From NCBI RefSeq assembly GCF_001713375.1, contig NZ_CP016449.1:2170001-2234000 (forward strand): a stretch of 64,000 nucleotides of DNA, read 5' to 3'. Positions 19,001 through 28,600 of the stretch are shown piece by piece. A model generated the notes under the pieces. That model saw only the letters and a program-made list of their open reading frames with translations. It searched no databases and had not been told where the DNA came from. The DNA comes from Hydrogenophaga sp. RAC07. GTDB taxonomy: Bacteria; Pseudomonadota; Gammaproteobacteria; Burkholderiales; Burkholderiaceae_C. A program made the translations under genes and the position numbers. The number at the start of each line of letters is the position of its first letter. Positions within the stretch are counted from its first letter, which is position 1.

Positions 19001-20854
19001 TCAGTGGCCGGTAGCAACGCCCGCGCCCTTGGGCACGCGCACCGACTCCACCAGTTCCACGATGTGCTGCGGCACCGGCTTGGAGACCTTGCTCACCAGG
19101 TAGGCGACCACGAAGTTCACGATCGCGCCCACGGTGCCGAAGGCCTCGGGGGTGATGGTGAAGAAGCCGTTCACGCCACCGACCATGTTCACGTAGTCGG
19201 TGCCCTTGATGAAGAAGATGCCCTTGTGTGCGAACACATAGAACAGCGTCACGGCCAGGCCCGCCAACATGCCGGCGATGGCGCCCTTGTCGGTCACGGT
19301 GCGGCTGAAAATGCCCATCATCAACGCAGGGAAGATGGTGGAAGCAGCAATACCGAAGGCCAGGGCCACGGTACCGGCGGCAAAGCCCGGCGGGTTCAAG
19401 CCCAGCCAGCCCGCCACAAAGATGGCCACGGCCATGGCGATCTTGCCGGCCATGAGTTCACCCTTTTCGCTGATGTCGGGCTTGATGGCGCCCTTGATCA
19501 GGTCGTGCGAGACGGCCGACGAGATGGCCAGCAACAAACCGGCAGCGGTGGACAGCGCAGCGGCCAGGCCACCGGCGGCCACCAGCGCGATCACCCAGTT
19601 GGGCAGCAGAGCGATTTCCGGGTTGGCCAGCACGATGATGTCGGCGTTCACGGTCAACTCGTTGCCCTTCCAGCCGGCCGCTTCGGCCTTGCCCTTGGCA
19701 ACGGCGTTCTTGGTCGCGTCGTTGTAGTACTGGATGCGGCCGTCCGCGTTCTTGTCTTCCCACTTCAGCAGACCGGTTTTTTCCCAGCGCTTCATCCACT
19801 CGGGACGCTGGTCATACACCAGGCTGGCTTCGGTGGCGTAGAGGTCGCCATTGGCCTTGACGGTGTCGGCATTCACGCCGATGCCGCCTTCAGCACTGCG
19901 AACGAGACCCACAGCCGAGTTCACCGTGCCGTGCAGGTTCAGCTTGGCCATGGCGCCCACCGCGGGTGCGGTGGTGTACAGCAAGGCGATGAAGATCAGC
20001 GCCCAGCCGGCAGTGGAGCGTGCATCGGCCACTTTGGGCACGGTGAAGAAGCGAACGATCACGTGGGGCAGGCCCGCGGTACCGATCATCAGCGACACGG
20101 TGTAGAAGAACATGTTCAGCGTCGAACCCGCGCTGGTGGTCGTGTACTGGCCAAAGCCGAGGTCGGTCACCACCTGGTCAAGCTTGGTCAGCAGCGACAC
20201 GTCGGTGCCCGCCATGTCGGAGCCCAGACCCAGCTGCGGCAGGAAGTTGCCGGTCAGGTTGAGCGAGATGAAGAAGGCCGGCACGAGGTAGGCAGCGATC
20301 AGCACGATGTACTGCGCCACCTGCGTGTAGGTGATGCCCTTCATGCCGCCGAACACCGCGTACATGAACACGATGGCCATGCCGATGTAGATGCCCTGGT
20401 CGCTGGAGACACCCAGGAAACGCGCGAAGGTCACGCCCACGCCGGTCATCTGGCCAATGATGTAGGTCAGCGAGATGATCAGCAGGCACAACACGGCCAC
20501 GTTGCGCGCGGCCTTCGAGTAGAAACGGTCACCGATGAACTCCGGCACGGTGAACTTGCCGAACTTGCGCAGGTACGGTGCCAGCAGCATGGCCAGCAGC
20601 ACGAAGCCGCCGGTCCAGCCCATCAGGAACACAGCACCGCCGTAGCCCATGTTGGAGATCAGGCCGGCCATGGAGATGAAGGACGCGGCCGACATCCAGT
20701 CGGCGGCCGTGGCCATGCCGTTGGTGATGGGGTGGACCCCGCCGCCGGCCACATAAAACTCGGACGTGCTGCCCGCGCGTGCCCAGTAGGCGATGCCGAG
20801 GTACAGCGCGAAGCTGAGTCCGACGAACAGATAGATGGTGGTTTGAAGTGCCAT
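19001..20854 (-). CDS. Sodium:solute symporter, VC_2705 subfamily (second copy)
   Basis: A 617-residue SSS permease with about 13 membrane helices and the same landmarks as the paralogue at 4282: EFYVAGGGVHPITNGMATAADWMSAASF and ALSTAAGLLLAISSAVSHDL. It lacks the long coiled-coil loop of that paralogue but has its own polar insert (about residues 290-385, including WMKRWEKTGLLKWEDKNADG) between helices. Uptake of a short carboxylate such as acetate is the family expectation. It follows a DUF4212 gene by 16 bp, with GAGAA before the ATG. It is divergent from DUF485-actP, so two different carboxylate permease systems share one control region. Confidence 0.92.
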   Translation of the reverse strand: MALQTTIYLFVGLSFALYLGIAYWARAGSTSEFYVAGGGVHPITNGMATAADWMSAASFISMAGLISNMGYGGAVFLMGWTGGFVLLAMLLAPYLRKFGKFTVPEFIGDRFYSKAARNVAVLCLLIISLTYIIGQMTGVGVTFARFLGVSSDQGIYIGMAIVFMYAVFGGMKGITYTQVAQYIVLIAAYLVPAFFISLNLTGNFLPQLGLGSDMAGTDVSLLTKLDQVVTDLGFGQYTTTSAGSTLNMFFYTVSLMIGTAGLPHVIVRFFTVPKVADARSTAGWALIFIALLYTTAPAVGAMAKLNLHGTVNSAVGLVRSAEGGIGVNADTVKANGDLYATEASLVYDQRPEWMKRWEKTGLLKWEDKNADGRIQYYNDATKNAVAKGKAEAAGWKGNELTVNADIIVLANPEIALLPNWVIALVAAGGLAAALSTAAGLLLAISSAVSHDLIKGAIKPDISEKGELMAGKIAMAVAIFVAGWLGLNPPGFAAGTVALAFGIAASTIFPALMMGIFSRTVTDKGAIAGMLAGLAVTLFYVFAHKGIFFIKGTDYVNMVGGVNGFFTITPEAFGTVGAIVNFVVAYLVSKVSKPVPQHIVELVESVRVPKGAGVATGH

Positions 20855-20870
20855 GGTGTTCTCGTGTGTC

Positions 20871-21131
20871 TCAGTCTTCCTGCATGCCGAACTTGCGATC
20901 GATCTGGCCCATCTTGTGGGCGTAATAGAAGATCAATGCAATGAACACGTAGATGGAGCCTTGCTGCGCAAACCAGAAGCCCAGCGGATAACCGCCAAGC
21001 GTGATGCCATTGAGCATGGGGGCGAACAAAATGCCCGCGCCGTAGGAAACCAGGAACCACACGACCAATACCTTGGTCAGCAGGCCCAGCGTGGCGGACC
21101 AATAGGCCTTTGCGTTGCTGTCGCTGTTCAT
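20871..21131 (-). CDS. DUF4212 small membrane partner (second copy)
   Basis: An 86-residue protein, the same length as the copy at 6398, with two transmembrane helices (about 13-35 and 48-68) and the linking GITLGGYPLGFWFAQQGSIYVF segment characteristic of DUF4212. ATG 21131 is preferred: GGAG lies nine bases upstream, whereas the in-frame ATGs at 21140 and 21146 are too close to or upstream of that site. The stop lies 16 bp before the symporter start. The pair is expected to form a two-component permease. Confidence 0.9.
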   Translation of the reverse strand: MNSDSNAKAYWSATLGLLTKVLVVWFLVSYGAGILFAPMLNGITLGGYPLGFWFAQQGSIYVFIALIFYYAHKMGQIDRKFGMQED

Positions 21132-21237
21132 GAAAGTCATCTCCATTGAATGAAGCTTGCCGAGAAAGGCGGCCGTGGCCACCTGCTTGTGCACTCCACA
21201 AAAGCCCTGGCTTTGTGGCACTACGGGGCGGACTTTG

Positions 21238-21254
21238 TTATCGCTTTCTTACAG
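21238..21254 (+). promoter_or_regulatory. Shared 17-bp motif TTATCGCTTTCTTACAG (copy 2)
   Basis: Differs at one base from the copy at 7717-7733. Both lie in the same orientation on the plus strand, in gaps between divergent units of the carboxylate transport region. A common activator site is the simplest reading. Confidence 0.45.
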
Positions 21255-21375
21255 CTAAATTGCAGCGCCACCTGAAAGGCCCAAAACCGAGGGTATGCCC
21301 TTACAAGACAGCGCGGATGATCACGCGCAGCTTTCAAAACGAGAGCGAATCGGCCCCGCCGCGTTCACCAACGAA

Positions 21376-21390
21376 CTGACAGCTTGTCAG
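21376..21390. promoter_or_regulatory. Inverted repeat CTGACA-N3-TGTCAG
   Basis: A perfect 6-3-6 inverted repeat 80 bases before the DUF485 gene start. Its size and placement fit a dimeric regulator site near the actP promoter, but no family-specific consensus is recognised. Confidence 0.35.
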
Positions 21391-21470
21391 CGCGGCTTCA
21401 GATTCGGGTCAGTGCTTGGTAAGAGCCCAGGCCTACGCTGAGGGCTCCACTTCACAACCGAGGAGACCCC

Positions 21471-21779
21471 ATGCAAGACGACATGGTCCAGCGCATCCTA
21501 AGCCATCCCAAATACCGGGAGCTCAAGGCGAAACGATCCCGCTTTGGCTGGTGGCTGACCCTGGCGATGATGGTCGTGTACTACGGCTTCATCCTGCTGG
21601 TGGCCTTCAACAAGGAGTTCCTCTCGCAACGGATGGGCGACGGCGTGATGACGATCGGCATACCGATCGGCTTCGGCGTGATCGTGTTCACCATCGTCAT
21701 CACGGCGATCTACGTGAAGCGCGCCAACACCGAGTTCGACGAACTGTCCAACGCCGTGGCGCAGGCGGTGATGAAATGA
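21471..21779 (+). CDS. DUF485 family membrane protein (YjcH-like)
   Basis: A 102-residue protein with two transmembrane helices (about 26-48 and 60-82) and the DUF485 signature: N-terminal [19 protein letters not shown] and the [23 protein letters not shown] segment. In E. coli the homologue YjcH is encoded between acs and actP. It is preceded by GAGGAGACCCC and overlaps the actP start by four bases (ATGA), so the two proteins are probably made in fixed ratio. A role as small subunit of the acetate permease is inferred from the constant linkage. Confidence 0.93.
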   Translation: MQDDMVQRILSHPKYRELKAKRSRFGWWLTLAMMVVYYGFILLVAFNKEFLSQRMGDGVMTIGIPIGFGVIVFTIVITAIYVKRANTEFDELSNAVAQAVMK

Positions 21780-23503
21780 AACACCGCACACCCACCCTGC
21801 GCCGCCTGCTCACGCTGCTGGCCCTCTTCGGTGTGTCGGCGGCTGTCTGGGCCGCCGGTGCCGACCTCGGCCAATCCGAGAAACAGGCCACCAACTGGAC
21901 CGCCATCGGCATGTTCGGCGCCTTTGTGCTGTTCACGCTGTTCATCACCAAATGGGCCGCGGCCAAGACCAAGTCGGCCTCGGACTTCTACACCGCCGGT
22001 GGTGGCATCACCGGCTTTCAGAACGGCCTGGCGATCGCGGGCGACTACATGTCGGCCGCGTCTTTCCTCGGCATTTCCGCCGCGGTGATGGCCAGCGGTT
22101 TTGACGGCCTGATCTACTCCATCGGCTTCCTGGTGGGCTGGCCCGTCATCACCTTTCTGATGGCCGAGCGACTGCGCAACCTGGGCAAGTTCACCTTCGC
22201 CGACGTGGCCGCGTTCCGCTTCGAGCAGACGCCGATCCGCATCTTCGCGGCCTCGGGCACGCTGGTGGTGGTGGCCTTCTATCTCATCGCGCAGATGGTG
22301 GGCGCGGGCCAGCTGATCAAGCTGCTGTTTGGCCTGGAATACTGGATCGCGGTGGTGATCGTGGGCGCGCTGATGATGATGTACGTGCTCTTCGGCGGCA
22401 TGACGGCCACCACCTGGGTGCAGATCATCAAGGCCTGCCTGCTGCTGGGCGGTGCTTCGTTCATGGCGCTGTCGGTGCTGTGGCACTTCGGCTTCAGCCC
22501 CGAGGCCATGTTCGCCGGCGCGGTGAAGATCAAGACCGACCTGGCCCTGAAGGACGGCAAGACCGCCGAGGTGGCGGCCTCGCTGGGCCAATCCATCATG
22601 GGGCCGGGCAACTTCGTCAAGGACCCGATCTCGGCCATCAGCTTCGGCATGGCGCTGATGTTCGGCACCGCGGGTCTGCCGCACATCCTCATGCGCTTCT
22701 TCACCGTGCCCAGCGCCAAGGAAGCACGCAAGTCGGTGATGTGGGCCACCGGCTGGATCGGCTACTTCTACCTGCTGACCTTCATCATCGGTTTCGGTGC
22801 CATCACCTTCGTGTTGACCAATCCCCAATTCCTCGACGCCAAGGGCGCGCTGCTGGGTGGCAACAACATGGCGGCGGTGCACCTGTCCAACGCGGTGGGC
22901 GGCAACGTGTTCCTCGGTTTCATCTCGGCCGTGGCGTTCGCCACCATCCTCGCGGTGGTGGCCGGTCTCACGCTCTCGGGTGCCTCGGCGGTCTCGCACG
23001 ACCTGTATGCCACCGTGATCAAGAAGGGCAAGGCCGACAGCACCTCCGAGCTGCGGGTGTCCAAGATCACCACCATTGCACTCGGCGTGGTGGCCGTGGT
23101 GCTGGGCATCGCGTTCGAGAAGCAGAACATCGCCTTCATGGTGTCACTGGCGTTTGCCATCGCGGCGTCGGCCAACTTCCCCGTGTTGTTCATGAGCGTG
23201 CTGTGGAAAGACTGCACGACCAAGGGCGCGGTCATCGGTGGCTTCCTGGGCCTCATCTCTTCGGTGGCGCTCACCGTCGTGTCGCCCTCGGTGTGGGAAG
23301 TGACGCTGGGCAACCCCAAAGGCTCGGCGCTGTTCCCCTACACTTCGCCCGCCCTCTTCTCCATGACCATCGGCTTTTTGGGCATCTGGTTCTTCTCCAT
23401 CCTCGACACCAGCCGGCGCGCCAAGATCGATCGGGCAGGTTTCCTCGCACAACAGGTGCGCTCCGAGACCGGCATCGGCGCATCGGGAGCCTCTGGCCAC
23501 TGA
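21776..23503 (+). CDS. actP: Cation/acetate symporter ActP
   Basis: A 575-residue SSS permease that takes up acetate (and related short carboxylates such as glycolate) with Na+. A signal-like first helix ends at AVWAAGA (about residue 22), as in other ActP proteins. Then come about 13 helices with [33 protein letters not shown] and [16 protein letters not shown]. The ATG at 21776 overlaps the DUF485 stop by four bases; the open frame upstream is not coding. A strong terminator follows 20 bases after the stop. No acs gene is in the window. It is distinct from the two VC_2705-type permeases nearby. Confidence 0.95.
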   Translation: MKHRTPTLRRLLTLLALFGVSAAVWAAGADLGQSEKQATNWTAIGMFGAFVLFTLFITKWAAAKTKSASDFYTAGGGITGFQNGLAIAGDYMSAASFLGISAAVMASGFDGLIYSIGFLVGWPVITFLMAERLRNLGKFTFADVAAFRFEQTPIRIFAASGTLVVVAFYLIAQMVGAGQLIKLLFGLEYWIAVVIVGALMMMYVLFGGMTATTWVQIIKACLLLGGASFMALSVLWHFGFSPEAMFAGAVKIKTDLALKDGKTAEVAASLGQSIMGPGNFVKDPISAISFGMALMFGTAGLPHILMRFFTVPSAKEARKSVMWATGWIGYFYLLTFIIGFGAITFVLTNPQFLDAKGALLGGNNMAAVHLSNAVGGNVFLGFISAVAFATILAVVAGLTLSGASAVSHDLYATVIKKGKADSTSELRVSKITTIALGVVAVVLGIAFEKQNIAFMVSLAFAIAASANFPVLFMSVLWKDCTTKGAVIGGFLGLISSVALTVVSPSVWEVTLGNPKGSALFPYTSPALFSMTIGFLGIWFFSILDTSRRAKIDRAGFLAQQVRSETGIGASGASGH

Positions 23504-23523
23504 ACCATCGATGCAGACATGAG

Positions 23524-23559
23524 GGGGCCTGGATCGTGGTGCGATCCAGGCCCCTTTTT
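23524..23559 (+). terminator. Rho-independent terminator after actP
   Basis: A perfect 13-bp stem GGGGCCTGGATCG/CGATCCAGGCCCC with a five-base loop and five T residues. It insulates the following cassette from actP transcription. Confidence 0.95.
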
Positions 23560-23687
23560 GTCCATGGGAATGCCGCGAACCAACGCATTCACTGTTAATT
23601 CAAAAGCACCCAGAAAAGACATTCACTTACAACTTGAGGTTTGCTTCATAATGACAAACTCCCCAGAATTTGTGACGGATTGCACAG

Positions 23688-23702
23688 TTCAAACAATTTG
23701 AA
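23688..23702. promoter_or_regulatory. Inverted repeat TTCAAA-CAA-TTTGAA before the caspase gene
   Basis: A perfect 6-3-6 inverted repeat lies 23 bases before the ATG of the caspase-like gene. The whole gap 23560-23725 is clearly more AT-rich than its surroundings and includes CATAAT (23647-23652), a possible -10, although no well-spaced -35 is seen. The repeat overlaps where a repressor would block transcription of the cassette. Confidence 0.4.
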
Positions 23703-23725
23703 ACAGCCACCGCGGGGGAGTTCAA

Positions 23726-24631
23726 ATGGCCAGCAAAGCATCTGCCACCCAGGCGAAAAGGCCGCAAGGTCTGTCGCTGCACATCGGCATCAACGAGGTC
23801 AGCGCCGCCCACTACGAGGGCTGGACCGGGCCCCTGGCCGCGTGTGAATTCGACGCCCACGACATGGCGGCACTTGCCCAGTCGCAAGGCCTGAAGAGCA
23901 CGCTGCTGATCACCAAAAAAGCCACCCGCGCCAACCTGCTGGCAGCGCTGCGCAAAGCAGCGAAAGCGCTGGGCGATGGTGACTTTTTCTTCATGAGTTT
24001 TTCCGGCCACGGCGGCCAGGTGCCCGACGTGAGCGGCGAAGAGGACGACAAGCAGGACGAGACCTGGTGCCTGTTCGACGGCCAGCTCATCGACGACGAG
24101 CTGTACTACGAGCTGAGCAAATTCAAGAGCGGTGTACGCATCTTCGTGGTCTCGGACAGCTGCCACAGCGGCACCGTGGTGCGCGCCGCGCGTCCACCAC
24201 CCGGCACACCCGCGCAGCGCCCGCGCATCATGCCGCCGGCCGTGGGCATGCGCGTGTACACGGCGCACAAGGCCTTCTACGACAAGCTGCAGAACGACGT
24301 GGCCAAGGTGGCTGGCGGGCGCGTGACCGATCCCGACACCGCGCTGGCCAACGTCACCGTGAGCAACCGGCTCACCGGCATCGTCAAGGACTTCAAGCCC
24401 GCGCTCATCCTCATCTCGGGCTGCCAGGACAACCAGTTTTCCATGGACGGCGACCACAACGGCGCCTTCACCGAACAAATGCTGCGTGTGTGGAACAACG
24501 GCGCGTTCAAAGGCAGCTACGCCAGCTTTCATGCGCACATCCGCGCGGGCCTGCCGCCCAGCCAGTCGCCCAACCTGTTCACGCTCGGCCCGGCAGCGCC
24601 GTTCCTCAAACAGGCGCCGTTGAGCGTCTGA
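23726..24631 (+). CDS. Caspase-family (C14, metacaspase-like) cysteine peptidase
   Basis: A 301-residue protein consisting mainly of a caspase-type p20 fold. The catalytic dyad is visible as His95 in SFSGHGGQ and Cys146 in VSDSCHSGT, and the first strand reads [10 protein letters not shown]. The acidic [19 protein letters not shown] segment between them is typical of metacaspases. No signal peptide, membrane helix or sensor domain is present, so it is a free cytoplasmic protease. GGGGGAG precedes the ATG at five bases. It heads a five-gene same-strand run. Bacterial caspases are often activators or executioners in conflict and programmed-death systems; substrates here are unknown but the large CHAT protein is a candidate. 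Confidence 0.9.
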   Translation: MASKASATQAKRPQGLSLHIGINEVSAAHYEGWTGPLAACEFDAHDMAALAQSQGLKSTLLITKKATRANLLAALRKAAKALGDGDFFFMSFSGHGGQVPDVSGEEDDKQDETWCLFDGQLIDDELYYELSKFKSGVRIFVVSDSCHSGTVVRAARPPPGTPAQRPRIMPPAVGMRVYTAHKAFYDKLQNDVAKVAGGRVTDPDTALANVTVSNRLTGIVKDFKPALILISGCQDNQFSMDGDHNGAFTEQMLRVWNNGAFKGSYASFHAHIRAGLPPSQSPNLFTLGPAAPFLKQAPLSV

Positions 24632-24689
24632 CCGGTGGGCGCCCCGGCTGGCGCCTTGTCTGCAGCGGCAACCCAAGGGAGGGTTTCAC

Positions 24690-25649
24690 ATGCTCGGCAT
24701 CCAGAACCACCGCCTCACCGGCCCCGACGTGAGCTTTCGCGCCACACCCAATGTGGGCGGCGCCATGCGCCCGCGCTTTGTGGTGCTGCACTACACGGCC
24801 GGGCGCACGCTGGAGAGTTCGGTCGAGTCGCTCTGCACCAAAAAGCCGCAGGGCAACGCGTCGTCGCACATCGTGCTCGGGCGCGACGGGCGCATCGTGC
24901 AGCTCGCGCCGTTCAACACCGTGACCTGGCACGCCGGCGTGAGCCAGTGGAACGGGCTCGACGGTCTGAACCACCACGCCATCGGCATCGAGATGGACAA
25001 CGCCGGCCTGCTGCACCGCGAAGGCGAGCGCTGCGTGTCGTGGTTCGGCAAGGCTTACCCCGACAACGAGGTGGTGATGGCTGAACACCGCCACGGCGGC
25101 GGCGTTCGGCCGTGGCACCACTTCACCGAGGTGCAGATCGAACGCGCTCTGGCGCTGTGCGAGGTGCTGGTGGCGCACTACGGCCTGCAGGACGTGCTGG
25201 GCCACGAAGACATTGCGCGCGGGCGCAAGGTCGACCCGGGTCCGGCCTTCCCCCTGGCTGCGGTGCGCAGCCGCGCGCTGGGCCGCGGGGCCGATGTGCC
25301 GGTGCGCCTGGTGGTGAACGCCGCCAGCCTCAACATCCGCAGCGGCCCGGCGGCCGAGTTTCCCAAGGTCGCGCCCGCCCTCAAGCGCGGCACCGAGCTG
25401 GTGCTGCTTGAACCTCAAGACCGCTGGAGCCGCGTGGCGGTGGTGGGCGCCACCGACCTCGAAGGCTGGGTCTGCAACGACTTCGTGACGCGCCAGGCAG
25501 CCCCACGGTCCGGGCCCACGGTGCTCTCGCGCACGCAGCGCGCCGTGCCGCTGGCCACCCGCTCACGCGCCACACCCCAACCCACCGCCGCGCCGGCCAG
25601 AAAGCGCGCAACACCCACGAAAAAAAGCACCCCCCGCGCCGCGCGCTGA
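24690..25649 (+). CDS. Zinc-dependent N-acetylmuramoyl-L-alanine amidase (Amidase_2) with SH3b domain
   Basis: A 319-residue protein with an Amidase_2 fold at about 25-190. The expected metal and catalytic residues are present: His34 in LHYTAG, His172 in GHEDIARG, and Lys180/Asp182 in KVDPGP. An SH3b domain follows (about 205-270; ASLNIRSGPAAEFPKVAPALKRG). The last 50 residues are basic and rich in Ala, Pro, Thr and Arg. Such enzymes cut the amide between MurNAc and the peptide stem. No signal peptide is visible, so it would be held in the cytoplasm unless released by lysis or a dedicated secretion route. It lies 58 bp after the caspase gene. Confidence 0.87.
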   Translation: MLGIQNHRLTGPDVSFRATPNVGGAMRPRFVVLHYTAGRTLESSVESLCTKKPQGNASSHIVLGRDGRIVQLAPFNTVTWHAGVSQWNGLDGLNHHAIGIEMDNAGLLHREGERCVSWFGKAYPDNEVVMAEHRHGGGVRPWHHFTEVQIERALALCEVLVAHYGLQDVLGHEDIARGRKVDPGPAFPLAAVRSRALGRGADVPVRLVVNAASLNIRSGPAAEFPKVAPALKRGTELVLLEPQDRWSRVAVVGATDLEGWVCNDFVTRQAAPRSGPTVLSRTQRAVPLATRSRATPQPTAAPARKRATPTKKSTPRAAR

Positions 25650-25682
25650 ACCCGGCCACACCGCCGTCGCAGAAAGGCCCCC

Positions 25683-28600
25683 ATGAGCACCGCCGCCACC
25701 GCTCCGATCACCTTCATCGTCCGCGGTCAACCGCAGGCTCCGGGCGTCACACGCGGCGGGGGCTCTGCTGCGGCAGCGACCTTCGGCGGGCGCGGGCAGA
25801 CGGTGCAACGGGTGCAGGTGGGCGCCACGCGCGGCAGCAGCGACGCGGTGCGCCTCACAGCCCGGCCGGGCTTGGATGCGGTGGTGCTGCACATCAGCAA
25901 CGGCCCCTCGCTCATGTTGCACCCCGAGACCGCGCGCGACCTGATGCTGGCGCAGTCGGGCATCACGCGCAGCGGCCTGGCGGCGCAGCCGCGCAGCCGC
26001 TCCGCCACCGAGGTGCAGGTGCCCGCGCAACTCGGCTGGCAGGGCCTGGAGCAGGCCGGCGCCACCCGTGGTGCCACGCGCGGGCGGCTGGGCGATGTGC
26101 TGCTCTCGGCCGTCGAGGTGGTCACCGGCCTGCTGCTGGAGCCGGCCTCGCGCATCACCGCCGCCAAGATCGCCGCGCGGGTGGACGACCAGGTGGACGC
26201 CGGCCTGTACGCGCTGTCGGCACACAGTTTTGCCACCACGCTCAAGGGCAGCGGCAAGCCGCTTGTGAAGATTCCGCCCACCGCCAGCCCCGACGAACCG
26301 GTGCTGGTGCTGTTGCACGGCACCTTCTCCAACACCCACGGCACCTTCGGCAAGCTGTGGCAACACCACCCGCAAAAGGTGCGCGAGCTGTTCGCGCGCC
26401 ACGGCGACCGGGTCTACGGCTTCGACCACCCCACGCTGATGGCCAGCCCGATCGACAACGCGCTGATGCTCGCACGCGCGCTGCCCGACGGCGCGCGGCT
26501 GCACCTGCTGACGCACTCGCGCGGCGGTCTGGTGGCCGAAGTACTGGCCCGCGTGTGCGCCAAGCCCGAACTCGATGAAAAGTCGCTCGCGCCGTTCAAG
26601 GCGCCCGGTCACCGCAACCAGCTCCAGGCATTGCGCGATCTGGCCGCCGAACTCAAGGGCCGCAACATCCGCGTGGCGCGGGTGGTGCGGGTGGCCTGCC
26701 CGGCGCGCGGCACGTTGCTGGCCTCCAAACGCCTCGACGCCTATGTGTCGGTGCTCAAGTGGTCGCTCGAACTCGCGGCCATTCCGGTGGCACCCACGCT
26801 GATCGACTTCATTGGTGAAGTGGCCAGCCAGCGCTGCGACCCGGCGCTCATGCCAGGCCTCGAATGCATGATGCCCGAGAGCCCCCTGGTGCAATGGCTG
26901 CATGCCACCGAAGGCGCCGACGGCGGCACGCTGCCGGGCCAGCTGCGCGTGGTGGCGGGCGACATCCAGGGCGACTCGATCACCTCGTGGGTGAAGACGC
27001 TGCTGGCCGACGCCTTCTACTGGACGGACAACGACCTGGTGGTGCAGACGCGCTCGATGTACGGCGGCGCGCCGCGCTCCCCGGCGGGCGGGCACGCGGC
27101 GGCCACGTTTGTGCTGGAGCGCGGTGGCAAGGTCTCGCACTTCAGCTATTTCAGCGAACCACGCTCGGCCGAAGCCATCTGCAACGCGCTGGTGCAGGAC
27201 GCACCGGCGGGCTTCCGCCCGATCGGGCCGATGTCGTGGGCCGGCAGCTCCAGCGACGGCCTGCGCGGCATGCCCCGCGCGGCCGGCGCACCTCCGACCT
27301 CGGACCGCCCGGCGGTGATCATGCTGCCGGGCATCCTGGGCAGCCACCTCGCGGTGGACGGCAAACGCATCTGGCTGAGCGCGCGCATCCTCGGCGGTCT
27401 GGGGCGCCTGGCCTACCCCGACAGCGGCGGGCGCGTGCTGCCCGACGGCGCCATCGGCAGCGTCTACGATGATCTGGCTGCGTTCCTCTCGGGCAGCCAC
27501 GAGGTGATCGAGTTTTCGTTCGACTGGCGCCGCCCCATCGAAGAAGAAGCCGCGCGCCTGGCCGAGGTGATGGACGTGGCCTTGTCCGCGCGCGCGGCCA
27601 GCGGCCAGCCGGTGCGCCTGCTCACACACTCCATGGGCGGTCTGGTGGCGCGCACGGTGCAGCTGGAATGCCCCGCTGTGTGGCAACGCTGGCTGGAGCG
27701 CCCGGGCTCGCGCCTGCTGATGCTGGGCACGCCCAACGGGGGCTCGTTCGCGCCCATGCAGGTGCTTTCGGGCGACGACACCATGGGCAACGCGCTGGCC
27801 GCCTTCGGCCTGCCGTTCCAGGACCACAAGGCGCGCCGCCTCATGGCCGCCATGCCGGGTTTCATGCAACTGCAGATGGGTCTTCTCGACCCCGCGCTGG
27901 GTCTCGCGCAGAGCGAGCGCTGGCAGGCCCTGGCCGAGCAGGACATGAAGGCGCTGGAAGAGGCCAACTTCTGGCACGACCCGGGCAGCCAGCGCGCCAT
28001 CTACCGCTGGGGCGTGCCGACGCAAGAGGTGCTCGACCGCGCCGTGGCGCTGCGCCGCCGCCTGGACCAGCAGCGCGACACGGCCCTGCCCGGTTTCAGC
28101 GACCGGCTGGTGATGGTGGTGGGCCATGCACGCTTCACCCCGGCGGGCTTCGAGATGGATGCGCGCGAAGGGCTGGTGTACCTGGACCAACCCGAAGGCG
28201 GCGACGGTCGTGTGACGCTGGAGAGCGCCTTGCTGCCCGGCGTGCGCGCCTGGCGGGTGGACAGCTCACACGGTGACCTGCCCGATGTGGAGGCCGCATT
28301 CCCGGCCTACCTGGAGTTGCTGCAGAACGGAGACACGCAGCGCCTGCCGCTGGTGGGCTCAGCCGGCTTGCGCGGAGGCCCTGCGTCCGCCGCGGTGCCT
28401 GCCGCCGCGCTGGTGCGCAACCGTCCCTCGCGCCAGCGCAGCCCGGTGGTGGTGCCGCCCACCGGGCTGGGTGAACTGCTGGCCCCCGTGGCCGAGCCAT
28501 CCACCACCAGCGAGACGCCCCGCGGTGCGCTGCACATCAGCGTGCACAACACCAACCTCAAGTTCACAAGCCAGCCGCTGATGGTGGGCCACTACTTCGC

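Larger units (their letters stand above)
21132..21470. other. 339-bp divergent control region between DUF4212-symporter and DUF485-actP
   Basis: No gene is visible. The region holds the second copy of the shared TTATCGCTTTCTTACAG motif (21238-21254), an inverted repeat CTGACA-GCT-TGTCAG (21376-21390), and the ribosome site GAGGAGA just before the DUF485 gene. Promoters for both directions must lie here, but I cannot place -35/-10 elements with confidence. Confidence 0.6.

Noticed and set aside
24690..25649. Prophage endolysin
   Set aside because: The amidase domain is of a phage-like type, but no holin, spanin, structural or integrase genes are nearby and it lies in an operon-like run with caspase and CHAT genes.
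25563..28190. Long antisense frame over the amidase and CHAT genes
   Set aside because: Low-complexity His/Ala/Arg composition without domains; the plus strand holds the catalytic motifs.
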